Origin: a virus
Reading direction: 5' to 3' (one strand)
IMG/VR virus record: IMGVR_UViG_3300006789_000024
Span: 1 to 59,906 of that record
DNA length: 59,906 nt
Positions 14,738 to 21,758 of this stretch are shown here, piece after piece (positions within the stretch are counted from its first letter, which is position 1; each line of letters starts with the position of its first letter). Under the pieces are notes generated by a model. The model had not been told where the DNA came from and searched no databases. It was given only the letters and a program-made list of their open reading frames with translations. Made by a program: the position numbers and the translations under genes.

Positions 14738-14926
14738 ATGCTAATAGTGGAAGTTGTAAAGGGTAAGATTGATAAAGCTATAAAGCAAATGAGGCAAAAA
14801 GTCAATAAAACAAAGTTAAAGAAAACTCTTAGAGATAAAAAGCATTTCACTAAAAAATCTGAAGAAAAACGACTTAAAAAACAAAAAGCAATATATAATC
14901 AAAAGAAATTACGTGAAGAAGAGTAG
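14738..14926 (+). CDS. rpsU: Phage-encoded ribosomal protein bS21
   Basis: 62 residues that follow the bS21 pattern throughout. The start MLIVEVVKGKIDKAIKQMRQ matches the bacterial LIVxVxxGExIExALKR start. KTLRDKKHFTKKSEEKR at 29-45 matches the RxRxxFxKPSxxRR block, and KKQKAIYNQKKLREEE is the KAxYxQ basic tail. The length agrees with the family (about 60-70). bS21 sits on the 30S platform near the anti-Shine-Dalgarno tail of 16S rRNA; in Bacteroidota this region helps to hide the tail. A phage copy could replace the host protein and favour phage messages. It lies behind dnaJ, apparently in the same operon. Identification is by eye but the match is strong. Confidence 0.85.
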   Translation: MLIVEVVKGKIDKAIKQMRQKVNKTKLKKTLRDKKHFTKKSEEKRLKKQKAIYNQKKLREEE

Positions 14927-15023
14927 TGATGTAATATCTTACTATTTTTTAAGTATTTATACTATTTAAGTTAGCTACTTTTAATTTTTAAATATATAAT
15001 ATCAAACATAGTCTATACAGCAG

Positions 15024-15278
15024 ATGAAAGAGAAGAATGGAGATAAAGACTCATTAATGAGAAATTGCTATTATACAATTACGCGTAATTTTACTAAAAC
15101 AGTTAATAAATTTGTAGTTTTCCAAAGTGAAGGAAACAGTATCGAAATATATAGTGGATCTGGTAATCGTAGCAAATTTATAGATATGATGATAGAGTAT
15201 TTTGTAGAAACTGAAGAATATGAGAAATGTGAAAAATTAATGAAACTTAAAAAGTTAGTATTAATGGCAGGTGATTAA
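15024..15278 (+). CDS. Small protein with C-terminal EEYEKC (UVR-like) motif
   Basis: 84 residues. The N-terminal part has strand-like sequence (YYTITRNFTKTVNKFVVFQ). The C-terminus DMMIEYFVETEEYEKCEKLM is the clearest relative of the 12843 protein. A 97-base AT-rich leader with AAATATATAATATC precedes the ATG. It is directly upstream of phoH. The conserved cysteine in YEKC could be structural or a contact point. Function unknown. Confidence 0.6.
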   Translation: MKEKNGDKDSLMRNCYYTITRNFTKTVNKFVVFQSEGNSIEIYSGSGNRSKFIDMMIEYFVETEEYEKCEKLMKLKKLVLMAGD

Positions 15279-15299
15279 GCCTATCATAAAAATAATTAA

Positions 15300-16028
15300 A
15301 TGATGAGCAAAAAAAATGGAAAGAACGGGAACGGAAAGAAGATAAAACCACCAACACAGAGAAGAAGCTATGCAAGAGTTAAAATAGAACATATACAACA
15401 TGTTAAATTAAGAAAATCTCAACAACAATATTCAAGAAATATAGAAAAACACGATGTGACATTCTGTCACGGACCAGCTGGAACAAGTAAAACATATACA
15501 GCATGTTATACTGCATTAAAGTTATTAGCTGAAAAGAAAATTAGAAAAATTATTTTATGTAAACCTATTCAAGAGTCTGGTGAAAAATTAGGTTTTTTAC
15601 CTGGTGGTATTGAAGAAAAGATTGACCCATTCATGCAGTCATTTATTTCTAATCTTAGAAAAATAGTAGGTGAAGAGATAACACAAAGACTTTTAGATAG
15701 AGGTATTATAGTATTTAAGCCCCTTGCCTATATGAGAGGAGATACGTTTGATGATAGTTTAATGATTTTAGATGAAGCTCAAAATGCTACATTCAAACAA
15801 TTAATGTTATTTATAACAAGAATGGGTAAGACTTCTAAAGTTTTAATTACTGGAGATATTAGTCAATATGATATTCCTAAGAAAAGTACTGGTCTTCCTG
15901 GTTTTATTAAACTTATGGATGGAATAGATGGTGTTAAGAACTTCATATTCACAGAAGAAGATATTGTTCGTGCTGAGATACTTAAGAAAATTGTTATCAG
16001 ATACGAAAAATATAAGCCTCTAAATTAA
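15300..16028 (+). CDS. phoH: PhoH-like ATPase
   Basis: 242 residues. Walker A is GPAGTSKT (58-65) and Walker B MILDEAQNATF (155-165). VLITGDISQYDIP (181-193) is the sensor-like TGD-x-x-Q block of PhoH, and LGFLPGGIEEKIDPFMQ (98-114) is another family hallmark. PhoH proteins are RNA helicase-like ATPases; they are frequent in phages of marine and environmental bacteria, where their role is unsettled. The first 35 residues are lysine-rich (KKNGKNGNGKKIKPP) and may bind RNA. Two adjacent ATGs (15300 and 15303) could serve as start. Confidence 0.9.
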   Translation: MMSKKNGKNGNGKKIKPPTQRRSYARVKIEHIQHVKLRKSQQQYSRNIEKHDVTFCHGPAGTSKTYTACYTALKLLAEKKIRKIILCKPIQESGEKLGFLPGGIEEKIDPFMQSFISNLRKIVGEEITQRLLDRGIIVFKPLAYMRGDTFDDSLMILDEAQNATFKQLMLFITRMGKTSKVLITGDISQYDIPKKSTGLPGFIKLMDGIDGVKNFIFTEEDIVRAEILKKIVIRYEKYKPLN

Positions 16029-16031
16029 CAT

Positions 16032-16120
16032 AATTGTTAATAACTTCTAAAACTTTTTTGAAAATAATCACCTCAGATTTTTATATGTCGTAAAAATTGT
16101 TTATATTTATACTATAAATA
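16032..16120 (+). promoter_or_regulatory. ATATGTCGT promoter-like block, copy 3
   Basis: ATTGTTAATAACTT, AATCACCTCAGATTTT, TATATGTCGTAAAAATTG and TTATATTTATAC occur in this order right after the phoH stop and about 18 bases before the ATG at 16138. It is nearly the same as copies 1 and 4. Confidence 0.6.
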
Positions 16121-16137
16121 AAAAACAATTAAACACT

Positions 16138-16296
16138 ATGGAACCAAAGATTAAAATCAATAGCAATAGATGGCAGACGACAGTCGAAGTATACTGGCCA
16201 ATGGACCAAGAAACTGAATACTTAGATGCTATTCAAGCTGTAAAGAGAAACCTGGTAACGGTAGTTAACGGCAAGCTAACCTTAATAAAGAAATAA
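16138..16296 (+). CDS. Small hypothetical protein (52 aa)
   Basis: A 52-residue frame immediately downstream of promoter-like block copy 3: MEPKIKINSNRWQTTVEVYW, then a helical middle and a strand-rich end (LVTVVNGKLTLIKK). Its stop overlaps the start of the PspC-like gene (TAATG), which supports translation of both. The strand-helix-strand layout suggests a compact soluble domain. Family not recognised. Confidence 0.55.
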   Translation: MEPKIKINSNRWQTTVEVYWPMDQETEYLDAIQAVKRNLVTVVNGKLTLIKK

Positions 16297-16469
16297 TGGA
16301 TATGAATAAACAATTATATAGAGGAAACGGATACATAGGAGGTATTTGCGGTGGCTTAGGCGACTGGTCAGGGATACCTTCGATACTATGGAGAGTTGCA
16401 TTTTTATTTTTTATACCGGCTGCTATATGGATTTATCTTATACTGTGGGTTGTGTTAAAGAAGAAATAA
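16296..16469 (+). CDS. PspC-domain membrane microprotein
   Basis: 57 residues. LYRGNGYIGGICGGLGDWSG followed by IPSILWRVAFLFFIPAA and IWIYLILWVVLKKK matches the PspC domain, whose signature is R-x-x-G-x-I-x-G-V-C-G-G-L-A-x-x-x-G followed by one or two membrane helices. PspC proteins sit in the inner membrane and take part in the phage shock (envelope stress) response. This copy is the bare domain with a short lysine tail. It starts in a TAATG overlap and is followed directly by promoter-like block copy 4. A phage PspC could calm or exploit envelope stress during infection; that is inference. Confidence 0.7.
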   Translation: MDMNKQLYRGNGYIGGICGGLGDWSGIPSILWRVAFLFFIPAAIWIYLILWVVLKKK

Positions 16470-16556
16470 AATTGTTAATAACTTTTGAAAAAAAAGTAAA
16501 AATAATCACTCCAGGTTTTTATATGTCGTAAAAAATGATTATATTTACTATGTAAA
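16470..16556 (+). promoter_or_regulatory. ATATGTCGT promoter-like block, copy 4
   Basis: ATTGTTAATAACTTTTG, AATAATCACTCCAGGTTTTT, ATATGTCGTAAAAAATG and TTATATTTACTATGTAAA. It follows the PspC-like gene without a gap and ends about 14 bases before the ATG at 16570. TAACTTTTG in the upstream part also resembles a Bacteroidota -7 box. Confidence 0.6.
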
Positions 16557-16569
16557 ACAAAAACAACTA

Positions 16570-16812
16570 ATGTTAACTAATAATAATATGACACAGCAAA
16601 CAACCCCTAATTACATCAACTTTGATAGACACGAAATCTATACAGAGGAAATGATGGACCTCAACATGGAACTGATTAACGATAGTTCTCTATCAGAATA
16701 CACAAATATCCTCTATGGATTATTTGATGGGTATCTCTACCCGAGACTTGAAGAGTCTACTAATCCTAAAGTTCAAAAACTAATTAACTTAATTAACCAA
16801 AAAATAAAATAA
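16570..16812 (+). CDS. Hypothetical protein (80 aa)
   Basis: 80 residues, with an alternative start at ATG 16588 (MTQQTTPNYINFD), behind promoter-like block copy 4. It is mostly helical and acidic. EEMMDLNMELINDSS recalls the EEMMDFENEM start of the 12843 protein. It ends with a short basic helix, KVQKLINLINQKIK. No cysteines or membrane segments. It shares its last base with the next ATG (AATAATG). Function unknown. Confidence 0.55.
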   Translation: MLTNNNMTQQTTPNYINFDRHEIYTEEMMDLNMELINDSSLSEYTNILYGLFDGYLYPRLEESTNPKVQKLINLINQKIK

Positions 16813-17150
16813 TGACAGATAAAAATTACTTCTTCAAAAATTACGAAAGAAACTTAGCGTTCAACTCATTCCTTTACCACAATAGAGAATTCTTTAATAA
16901 CATTATAGAGACCATACCTGGTTGTACTAATGTTGTACAAGAAGATTTCTTTGATTGGCCAGGAATTCATATGGAAAAGGGTCAATGGAAATGGGGTTCT
17001 CAAGGTTTACAGAATTGGTTAGTTAAGAATGAATATGTAGTAGTAGACAGAGAAGACTATGATACATGTTGCTTAACAGCTACTCCAAAGCTGGTAAACA
17101 AAATACTAAAGAGACAAAATAGTTGGAACACACTTCAAGCAAATTATTAA
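16812..17150 (+). CDS. Hypothetical protein (112 aa)
   Basis: 112 residues, rich in Asn, Phe and Trp. The central part (DFFDWPGIHMEKGQWKWGSQ) is strongly aromatic and followed by a CC pair in DTCCLTATPKLVNKILK. It begins in the overlapping TAATG of the previous gene, so is probably coupled to it. The compact aromatic core suggests a folded soluble domain. I do not recognise the family. Confidence 0.55.
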   Translation: MTDKNYFFKNYERNLAFNSFLYHNREFFNNIIETIPGCTNVVQEDFFDWPGIHMEKGQWKWGSQGLQNWLVKNEYVVVDREDYDTCCLTATPKLVNKILKRQNSWNTLQANY

Positions 17151-17167
17151 AAATAAAAATAAATAAT

Positions 17168-17497
17168 ATGATTTCACAAAAATTAAATACTTTAGGTCTT
17201 ATGGAGCAGACCTCAACGACTCAAGCAAATAATGGAACTAGATGTTTCTATGACCCAATAGCTAATTGCGATTATCTAAGTTATGAAAATGGTTATGTTC
17301 GTAGAGCATATACAGGCGCGTCATACTACGGTAATGTACATCGTACTATTTACCAACTAAACAAAACTAAAAAATATAAATCAGAATATGGTGATTGGTA
17401 TAATACTGCACGTATTATGATTCCATATCCATCAGCTCGTTTAGAAAGAATAGCTCATTGTGTAGTAGTATATCGTAATTACCTAAATAAAAAATAA
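17168..17497 (+). CDS. Hypothetical protein (109 aa)
   Basis: 109 residues from ATG 17168. The frame is open from 17123, but that would overlap the preceding gene; ATG 17168 follows AAAATAAATAAT, the usual upstream context here. The protein is Tyr-rich: CFYDPIANCDYLSYENGYVR, then TGASYYGNVHRTIYQL. It has three cysteines. The dense Tyr/Arg pattern suggests a small beta-rich fold. Function unknown. The next gene begins one base after its stop. Confidence 0.55.
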   Translation: MISQKLNTLGLMEQTSTTQANNGTRCFYDPIANCDYLSYENGYVRRAYTGASYYGNVHRTIYQLNKTKKYKSEYGDWYNTARIMIPYPSARLERIAHCVVVYRNYLNKK

Positions 17498-17498
17498 A

Positions 17499-17915
17499 AT
17501 GAAAGTAGAAAATATAATAAGTAACGGAATTAGTTATAATAAACCTGCTCAAAATACAGTAGGAGATATAATTAAAATTGCTGTATCATTATTCAGGATG
17601 AGACATACAGAAGAGGAAATCTTTGATATGTTTAAAGACAATTCTGATTATCATCCTGGTAGAAGATTTAACGATGATGATTCTATTACAACTAGAATAT
17701 GTAGTGCAATAACTCGAGCAGCCATAGATTTACATTTTCCATATAGCGACATTCAAGTTGGTTTAGACAGTAATGAAGAACTTTTACTCGAAGGAGTTAT
17801 TAAATCATTTGTCGATAGTTTAAGTGGTAGTGAAATGGATATTATCATATTAGATGGTATGAGAGATTGCGCATCAGCAGATCATTGGTATACATTTGAA
17901 AAAGACTGGAACTAG
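17499..17915 (+). CDS. Hypothetical protein (138 aa)
   Basis: 138 residues, mostly helical, with SLFRMRHTEEEIFDMFKDNS and SAITRAAIDLHFPYSDIQ. It is acidic and soluble without motif-like catalytic residues. The end, MRDCASADHWYTFEKDWN, overlaps no other gene. The late-type motif for the next gene begins inside its stop region (17914). Family not recognised. Confidence 0.55.
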   Translation: MKVENIISNGISYNKPAQNTVGDIIKIAVSLFRMRHTEEEIFDMFKDNSDYHPGRRFNDDDSITTRICSAITRAAIDLHFPYSDIQVGLDSNEELLLEGVIKSFVDSLSGSEMDIIILDGMRDCASADHWYTFEKDWN

Positions 17916-17928
17916 AGATATATACTAT
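17914..17928 (+). promoter_or_regulatory. AGATATATACTAT motif directly before a start codon
   Basis: AGAGATATATACTAT runs into the ATG at 17929. It is one of the best matches to the late-type box and separates the upstream small genes from the capsid-targeting candidates. Confidence 0.45.
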
Positions 17929-18561
17929 ATGATTAAAAGAGTAAAACTATTCGAGGATTTTATTAACGAAAGAGAAGAAGGCCATCAATATGATGATATT
18001 AGTGGGGAATTATTAAAGCCTAAAAGAGGAAAATGGCTGAAAATTAACCCAAAAAAATATCCTGAATTAAATAAAGAATTTTTTGATTTAATCAATATAG
18101 CGTATGCTGAAATAGGAGGTCATGTAAAAATTAAATCTCCTGATGATGTATTTGCTGACCCTGACTGGACGTTTTGGAAAGGTGTAGACCTTAATGGTTC
18201 TCCAGACCTTGATTTAATTATATGGGGACAGCACACAAAATATGGAATTAAATTTAGTGGAGTTGGGCATGATGGAGAAAAAACTTCAACTAGAGAATAC
18301 TTAGACGCAAAAGCTAAATCATTATTAAAGAAAGGGTTTTATGGAGAAGTTAGTGGTGTACTTGCAGATATTATGATGGATAAATATGGAGTTCCTTCAG
18401 TAGATAATAAAGAAGATGTTCAAGATTTACTTAAAGGAAAAGATATTGAGTGGCATGGAAAAGACCCGAGTAATCCAAATAGAAGTGGAGATGGATGGTA
18501 CACTAGAAATTTAGGAGGAAATAGACATACTAAAATAATGATTGGGAAACCAAAAGTATAA
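17929..18561 (+). CDS. Phage conserved protein with capsid-targeting-like N-terminus
   Basis: 210 residues from ATG 17929; an upstream in-frame TTG would overlap the previous gene. The start MIKRVKLFEDFINEREEGHQ resembles MKHIKTYQEFINE at 9321 and the T4 capsid targeting sequence, with a possible cut after Glu14. The body has PELNKEFFDLINIAYAEIGG, DPDWTFWKGVDLNGSPDLDL and DKYGVPSVDNKEDVQ. I associate these blocks with a conserved protein of T4-like environmental phages without a known activity. The GNAT-like alternation of strands is only suggestive. I infer that it is packaged in the head and injected. Confidence 0.6.
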   Translation: MIKRVKLFEDFINEREEGHQYDDISGELLKPKRGKWLKINPKKYPELNKEFFDLINIAYAEIGGHVKIKSPDDVFADPDWTFWKGVDLNGSPDLDLIIWGQHTKYGIKFSGVGHDGEKTSTREYLDAKAKSLLKKGFYGEVSGVLADIMMDKYGVPSVDNKEDVQDLLKGKDIEWHGKDPSNPNRSGDGWYTRNLGGNRHTKIMIGKPKV

Positions 18562-18562
18562 T

Positions 18563-19564
18563 ATGAAGGTATCGTATTTACATGGACTTGAGAGTCCAAA
18601 TTATGGACCTAAGGTCGATTGGTTAAATGATAAATTTGATACCTACGTTCCTAAGCTAGACTATCATAGTAAAACTGTATTTGAAGAGGCTCTTGATGGA
18701 TGTAGAGGTTCTAGTTTAATTGTAGGTTCTTCTATGGGAGGATATTTTGCATATATTATAGGACAACATTTAAGAATACCTACACTCTTATTTAACCCAG
18801 CTGTGGTGAGTAGGAATTTTGACCCAATTGTACAGTTATCTAATAGAAACGGTACTAAAAATACAGTATATCTTGGTAAAAATGATAATGTAATTAAAGG
18901 TTCTAAAATTAGAAAATATTTTTCTAATGAAGGTGTAGGTTCCTTTAAGTATAATACATATGATGGAGGACATAGAGTTCCAGAAGATGTTTTTATTGGC
19001 GCAATTTCTAAAGTTCTTAAAGTAAAAGAATCTAGGGTACACTCATTTGAATCATTTCATAATTCATTAAATGAATATAGCATACCATATTCTATTGGTT
19101 TTAAGAAAAGACCAGACTTTAAGCATGGATTAGTAAAAGAATTCTTTAAGTTTTTCTATATGGAGGGTGACCAACCTATAGGGAATTATATGGATATGGC
19201 TGAAGTAGTTCATGATAGATATGCTGGCGAATTAGACAAAGATATTCAGAAAGTTGGAGATATAGCTCAAGAAATTCATGATTATCTTAAACCGCCAGGT
19301 GGAAAATCTCCAGCATACGACTTAAATGATATGCATCAAGAAGGAGCAGCAGAAACAGTATTTAGTTATATGGACCAAGCAAATGAATTGGCTAAAAAAG
19401 TATATGATGGTGCAGCAAGAGGTGGAGCAGCTAAAGAAAAGAAAATAATACAAGGTCTTAAAGGTTTAGAGGCTACATTAGAAAGAGCTAGAGATATATT
19501 TACTTCTAGTTTTGGTAGTATTAAACATAGAAAAATCGGATTTAAGTTTAGTACGGATAAATAA
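18563..19564 (+). CDS. Alpha/beta hydrolase (YqiA-like) fused to a helical C-terminal half
   Basis: 333 residues from ATG 18563, one base after the previous stop. The N-terminal 155 residues form an alpha/beta hydrolase: oxyanion-side YLHGLESPNYGPK (5-17), nucleophile elbow GSSMGG with Ser57, and a late DGGHRV with the catalytic His (about 138). This layout fits YqiA/UPF0227-type esterases. At about 160-171, SFESFHNSLNE resembles the capsid-targeting motif, but here it lies internally. The remaining 160 residues are helical with a Gly/Ala-rich patch. Ester substrate unknown. The fusion could bring a hydrolase into the virion. Confidence 0.75.
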   Translation: MKVSYLHGLESPNYGPKVDWLNDKFDTYVPKLDYHSKTVFEEALDGCRGSSLIVGSSMGGYFAYIIGQHLRIPTLLFNPAVVSRNFDPIVQLSNRNGTKNTVYLGKNDNVIKGSKIRKYFSNEGVGSFKYNTYDGGHRVPEDVFIGAISKVLKVKESRVHSFESFHNSLNEYSIPYSIGFKKRPDFKHGLVKEFFKFFYMEGDQPIGNYMDMAEVVHDRYAGELDKDIQKVGDIAQEIHDYLKPPGGKSPAYDLNDMHQEGAAETVFSYMDQANELAKKVYDGAARGGAAKEKKIIQGLKGLEATLERARDIFTSSFGSIKHRKIGFKFSTDK

Positions 19565-19567
19565 GGA

Positions 19568-19580
19568 AAGATATATAATA
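19568..19580 (+). promoter_or_regulatory. AGATATATA promoter motif
   Basis: AAGATATATAATAAA about 17 bases before the ATG at 19597. Confidence 0.4.
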
Positions 19581-19596
19581 AAATAAAACATTACAA

Positions 19597-20646
19597 ATGG
19601 CAAATAAAGATTTAGATAAAGTTAACAAAATGAAGGTTGAGCTTACACGAGCTCTTGATACTATTAGTGGAGACCTTGAAACAGCAAGAAATCAATTTGA
19701 TTATAATAGACACGGTAGAGACTATGGTAAAGATGCTGCATACGAGTTCGACGTAAAGATGAATGCAGGTCCTCATTTCGACCCTGAAGATTTAGCAAAT
19801 ACATATTTTGACGGTAGTACTGAATCTTTAGATTTCGAATACATGGAGCATTTAGGTAGAGAAGTAGAACATTTTGTTGAAATGCTGCAAAATGACCAAA
19901 AAATAGATTGGATTAAAGATTATTTTCAAGTTGGTCGAAGCGGAGGATGGTTAGTATTAACACTTAACGATTACACATGGTCAGAAGGCGATGTTGAAGA
20001 TAGATATAATGAAATAGAATCTGGATTCCAGGATGAGGTTGAGGATTATTCTGATGAAGATGATATTGATTTGAGTTCTATTAGAAAAGCATTTAAGAAA
20101 TGTATGAAAGAAGTTAAGAAATTTAATGATGACGCTGATAAACATATATCGCAATTACAAGAAATTAAAAAAATGATACCAACTGCGAAAGAACAAGCTG
20201 ACCATAATTTCGAAGCTGACCTTGAAAGAAATATAGGAGAATCTAAAAAATTATCATTTAATAAAATGAAAACGTTCGAATCTTTTGTATCTGAAAATAG
20301 CCATGAGGAAGTTGTATCAACTGATGATAAATATAAAGTTGCTGATAAACTTAATGAATGTTATAAAGAGGCTGTAGGAGAGGCTAAAGAATGGAGTGAA
20401 GATGTGCATGATGACCATACTGTCGAATCATATATGAATGAAAATGCAGCTCTTGTTGCTTCTTTAGCGGCAGATACTCTTAAAGAATGTAACGAAGATT
20501 ACACTAAAGAACAATACGAAAGCGCATTAAATAATTTGAAAGAAGCTTATATTAAAAAGATAGATGAGAAGATTGAAATGGAGTTAGAATTAGCTGATGA
20601 ATTACCTTATAATATGGAAGCCTCTATTGAGCTCAAAAGGAGCTAA
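19597..20646 (+). CDS. Helical acidic protein with internal capsid-targeting-like start
   Basis: 349 residues. Residues 1-215 are acidic and helical at both ends, around a strand-rich aromatic core (DYFQVGRSGGWLVLTLNDYT). At residue 224 an in-frame Met (ATG 20266) begins MKTFESFVSENSHEEVV, which resembles the capsid targeting sequence MKTYQEFIAE. The last 126 residues after it are helical and acidic and could be a separate packaged protein made from an internal start, or the trace of two fused genes. A hairpin terminator follows at 20676. Function unknown. Confidence 0.6.
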   Translation: MANKDLDKVNKMKVELTRALDTISGDLETARNQFDYNRHGRDYGKDAAYEFDVKMNAGPHFDPEDLANTYFDGSTESLDFEYMEHLGREVEHFVEMLQNDQKIDWIKDYFQVGRSGGWLVLTLNDYTWSEGDVEDRYNEIESGFQDEVEDYSDEDDIDLSSIRKAFKKCMKEVKKFNDDADKHISQLQEIKKMIPTAKEQADHNFEADLERNIGESKKLSFNKMKTFESFVSENSHEEVVSTDDKYKVADKLNECYKEAVGEAKEWSEDVHDDHTVESYMNENAALVASLAADTLKECNEDYTKEQYESALNNLKEAYIKKIDEKIEMELELADELPYNMEASIELKRS

Positions 20647-20675
20647 TATCTAAAATACTATTAAACAAACTTAAT

Positions 20676-20705
20676 GGTCTCTATATAATATAGAGACCGT
20701 TTTTA
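20676..20705 (+). terminator. Hairpin terminator overlapping a TATATAAT motif
   Basis: GGTCTCTAT and ATAGAGACC form a 9-bp perfect stem around ATAAT, followed by GTTTTTATT. It sits between the 19597 gene and the dCMP deaminase gene. The stem and loop also contain CTATATAATATAG, the late-type promoter word. Confidence 0.65.
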
Positions 20706-20707
20706 TT

Positions 20708-21175
20708 ATGCCCAGATTACCAATAGAGAAAATATATATGCAGGTTGCCTATCAATTCGCAAAGCTTAGTTATGCTGAACGTAGAAAAGTTGGTAGCGTT
20801 ATTGTAAAAGATGAGCAGATAGTTTCATTTGGATATAATGGAACACCTACTGGTTTTGATAATTGCTGTGAAGAAACTCACTATCATAGCTGGGACTATG
20901 AAGAAACTTCTGAAGGATATGAAGCAACTAAATCTGAGGTTCTACATGCAGAATCAAATGCACTCGCAAAATTAGCAAAAAGTACTATGAGTTCAGATGG
21001 TGCAGACTTATATGTCACAATGAGTCCATGTTTTGAATGTTCTAAATTGATAATACAATCTGGTATTAAGAATGTATTTTATTGTGAAGAATATAGAGAT
21101 ACAAGAGGATTAGAATTATTAAAGAAAGCAAATATCAGTACAAGTAAAGTAATAGTCTGGAATGACTTTAATTAA
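20708..21175 (+). CDS. dCMP deaminase
   Basis: 155 residues of the cytidine/deoxycytidylate deaminase fold. The zinc site is HAE at 80-82 (VLHAESNAL) with PCFEC at 107-111. KVGSVIVKDEQIVSFGYNGTPTGF (27-50) is the nucleotide-binding start typical of dCMP deaminases, and an extra Cys pair and His (NCCEETHYH) match the second zinc region seen in T4 Cd. It converts dCMP to dUMP, feeding dTMP synthesis. It therefore competes with the predicted dCMP hydroxymethylase for substrate. The ATG follows the hairpin directly; the mRNA leader would be very short. Confidence 0.85.
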   Translation: MPRLPIEKIYMQVAYQFAKLSYAERRKVGSVIVKDEQIVSFGYNGTPTGFDNCCEETHYHSWDYEETSEGYEATKSEVLHAESNALAKLAKSTMSSDGADLYVTMSPCFECSKLIIQSGIKNVFYCEEYRDTRGLELLKKANISTSKVIVWNDFN

Positions 21176-21177
21176 AC

Positions 21178-21192
21178 CATATATATAATATA
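21178..21192 (+). promoter_or_regulatory. ATATATATAATATA promoter motif
   Basis: CCATATATATAATATAAC directly after the dCMP deaminase stop and about 15 bases before the ATG at 21207. Confidence 0.4.
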
Positions 21193-21206
21193 ACAAAACA
21201 AATAAA

Positions 21207-21758
21207 ATGGCGAAAACAAAAGAAGAAAAAGCTAAACAATATCAATGGAATAAATCAGATAATTTTGGAAAGATTGTCGAAGTAGAATCATCAGATGATA
21301 AAATGACATTTTTTACAGACGGTTCTCAAATGTTTAATGATGTTATAGATGAATTTTTAACTGAAGTTGTTGATGGAATTATTCCATTTCCAGGCGCAGA
21401 AACAGCATTAATAGGTGGCCTATCGGATTCAGCAGACAAACTAACTGAAGGAGTTAATATAAATAATGCTTTAGAAAATGAAAATAAAGAGGTGGCTTCT
21501 AGCGAATTAAAAGACTCGACTTTAGTTTCCTTAATAATGAAATTATCTACTAAAAATATAGTTCCTTTAGATACTAAACTCAATATAAACATACCTAAAA
21601 AAGATGTTGCTAATCTATTGATTGAAAATTCAGACGATAGTAAAGAAGATATAATAGAATCTATAGCTTCGGTTGCAGTAAAACAAATTGAGATAAATAA
21701 ACTACAAGAATTCTTAAAAGAAGAAATTACTAACTTTATAAATAAATACTATGAGTAA
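21207..21758 (+). CDS. Hypothetical protein (183 aa)
   Basis: 183 residues with a lysine-rich start (MAKTKEEKAKQYQWNKSD) and acidic helical body. A hydrophobic patch at about 52-70 (DGIIPFPGAETALIGGLSDS) could be a loop or weak membrane contact but is too short and broken for a membrane helix. The C-terminal third is helical. No catalytic motif. It overlaps the next gene by 8 bases (ATG 21751), indicating cotranslation. Family not recognised. Confidence 0.5.
   Translation: MAKTKEEKAKQYQWNKSDNFGKIVEVESSDDKMTFFTDGSQMFNDVIDEFLTEVVDGIIPFPGAETALIGGLSDSADKLTEGVNINNALENENKEVASSELKDSTLVSLIMKLSTKNIVPLDTKLNINIPKKDVANLLIENSDDSKEDIIESIASVAVKQIEINKLQEFLKEEITNFINKYYE

Noticed and set aside
14737-14926. 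Calling the 62-residue basic protein a generic nucleic-acid-binding peptide
   Set aside because: The LIV start, the central Arg/Phe/Lys-Ser block and the KAIY tail fit bS21 specifically.
16346-16531. A 61-codon frame overlapping the PspC-like gene and promoter block
   Set aside because: It runs in another frame through a clear gene and a repeated regulatory block; the PspC match is far better.
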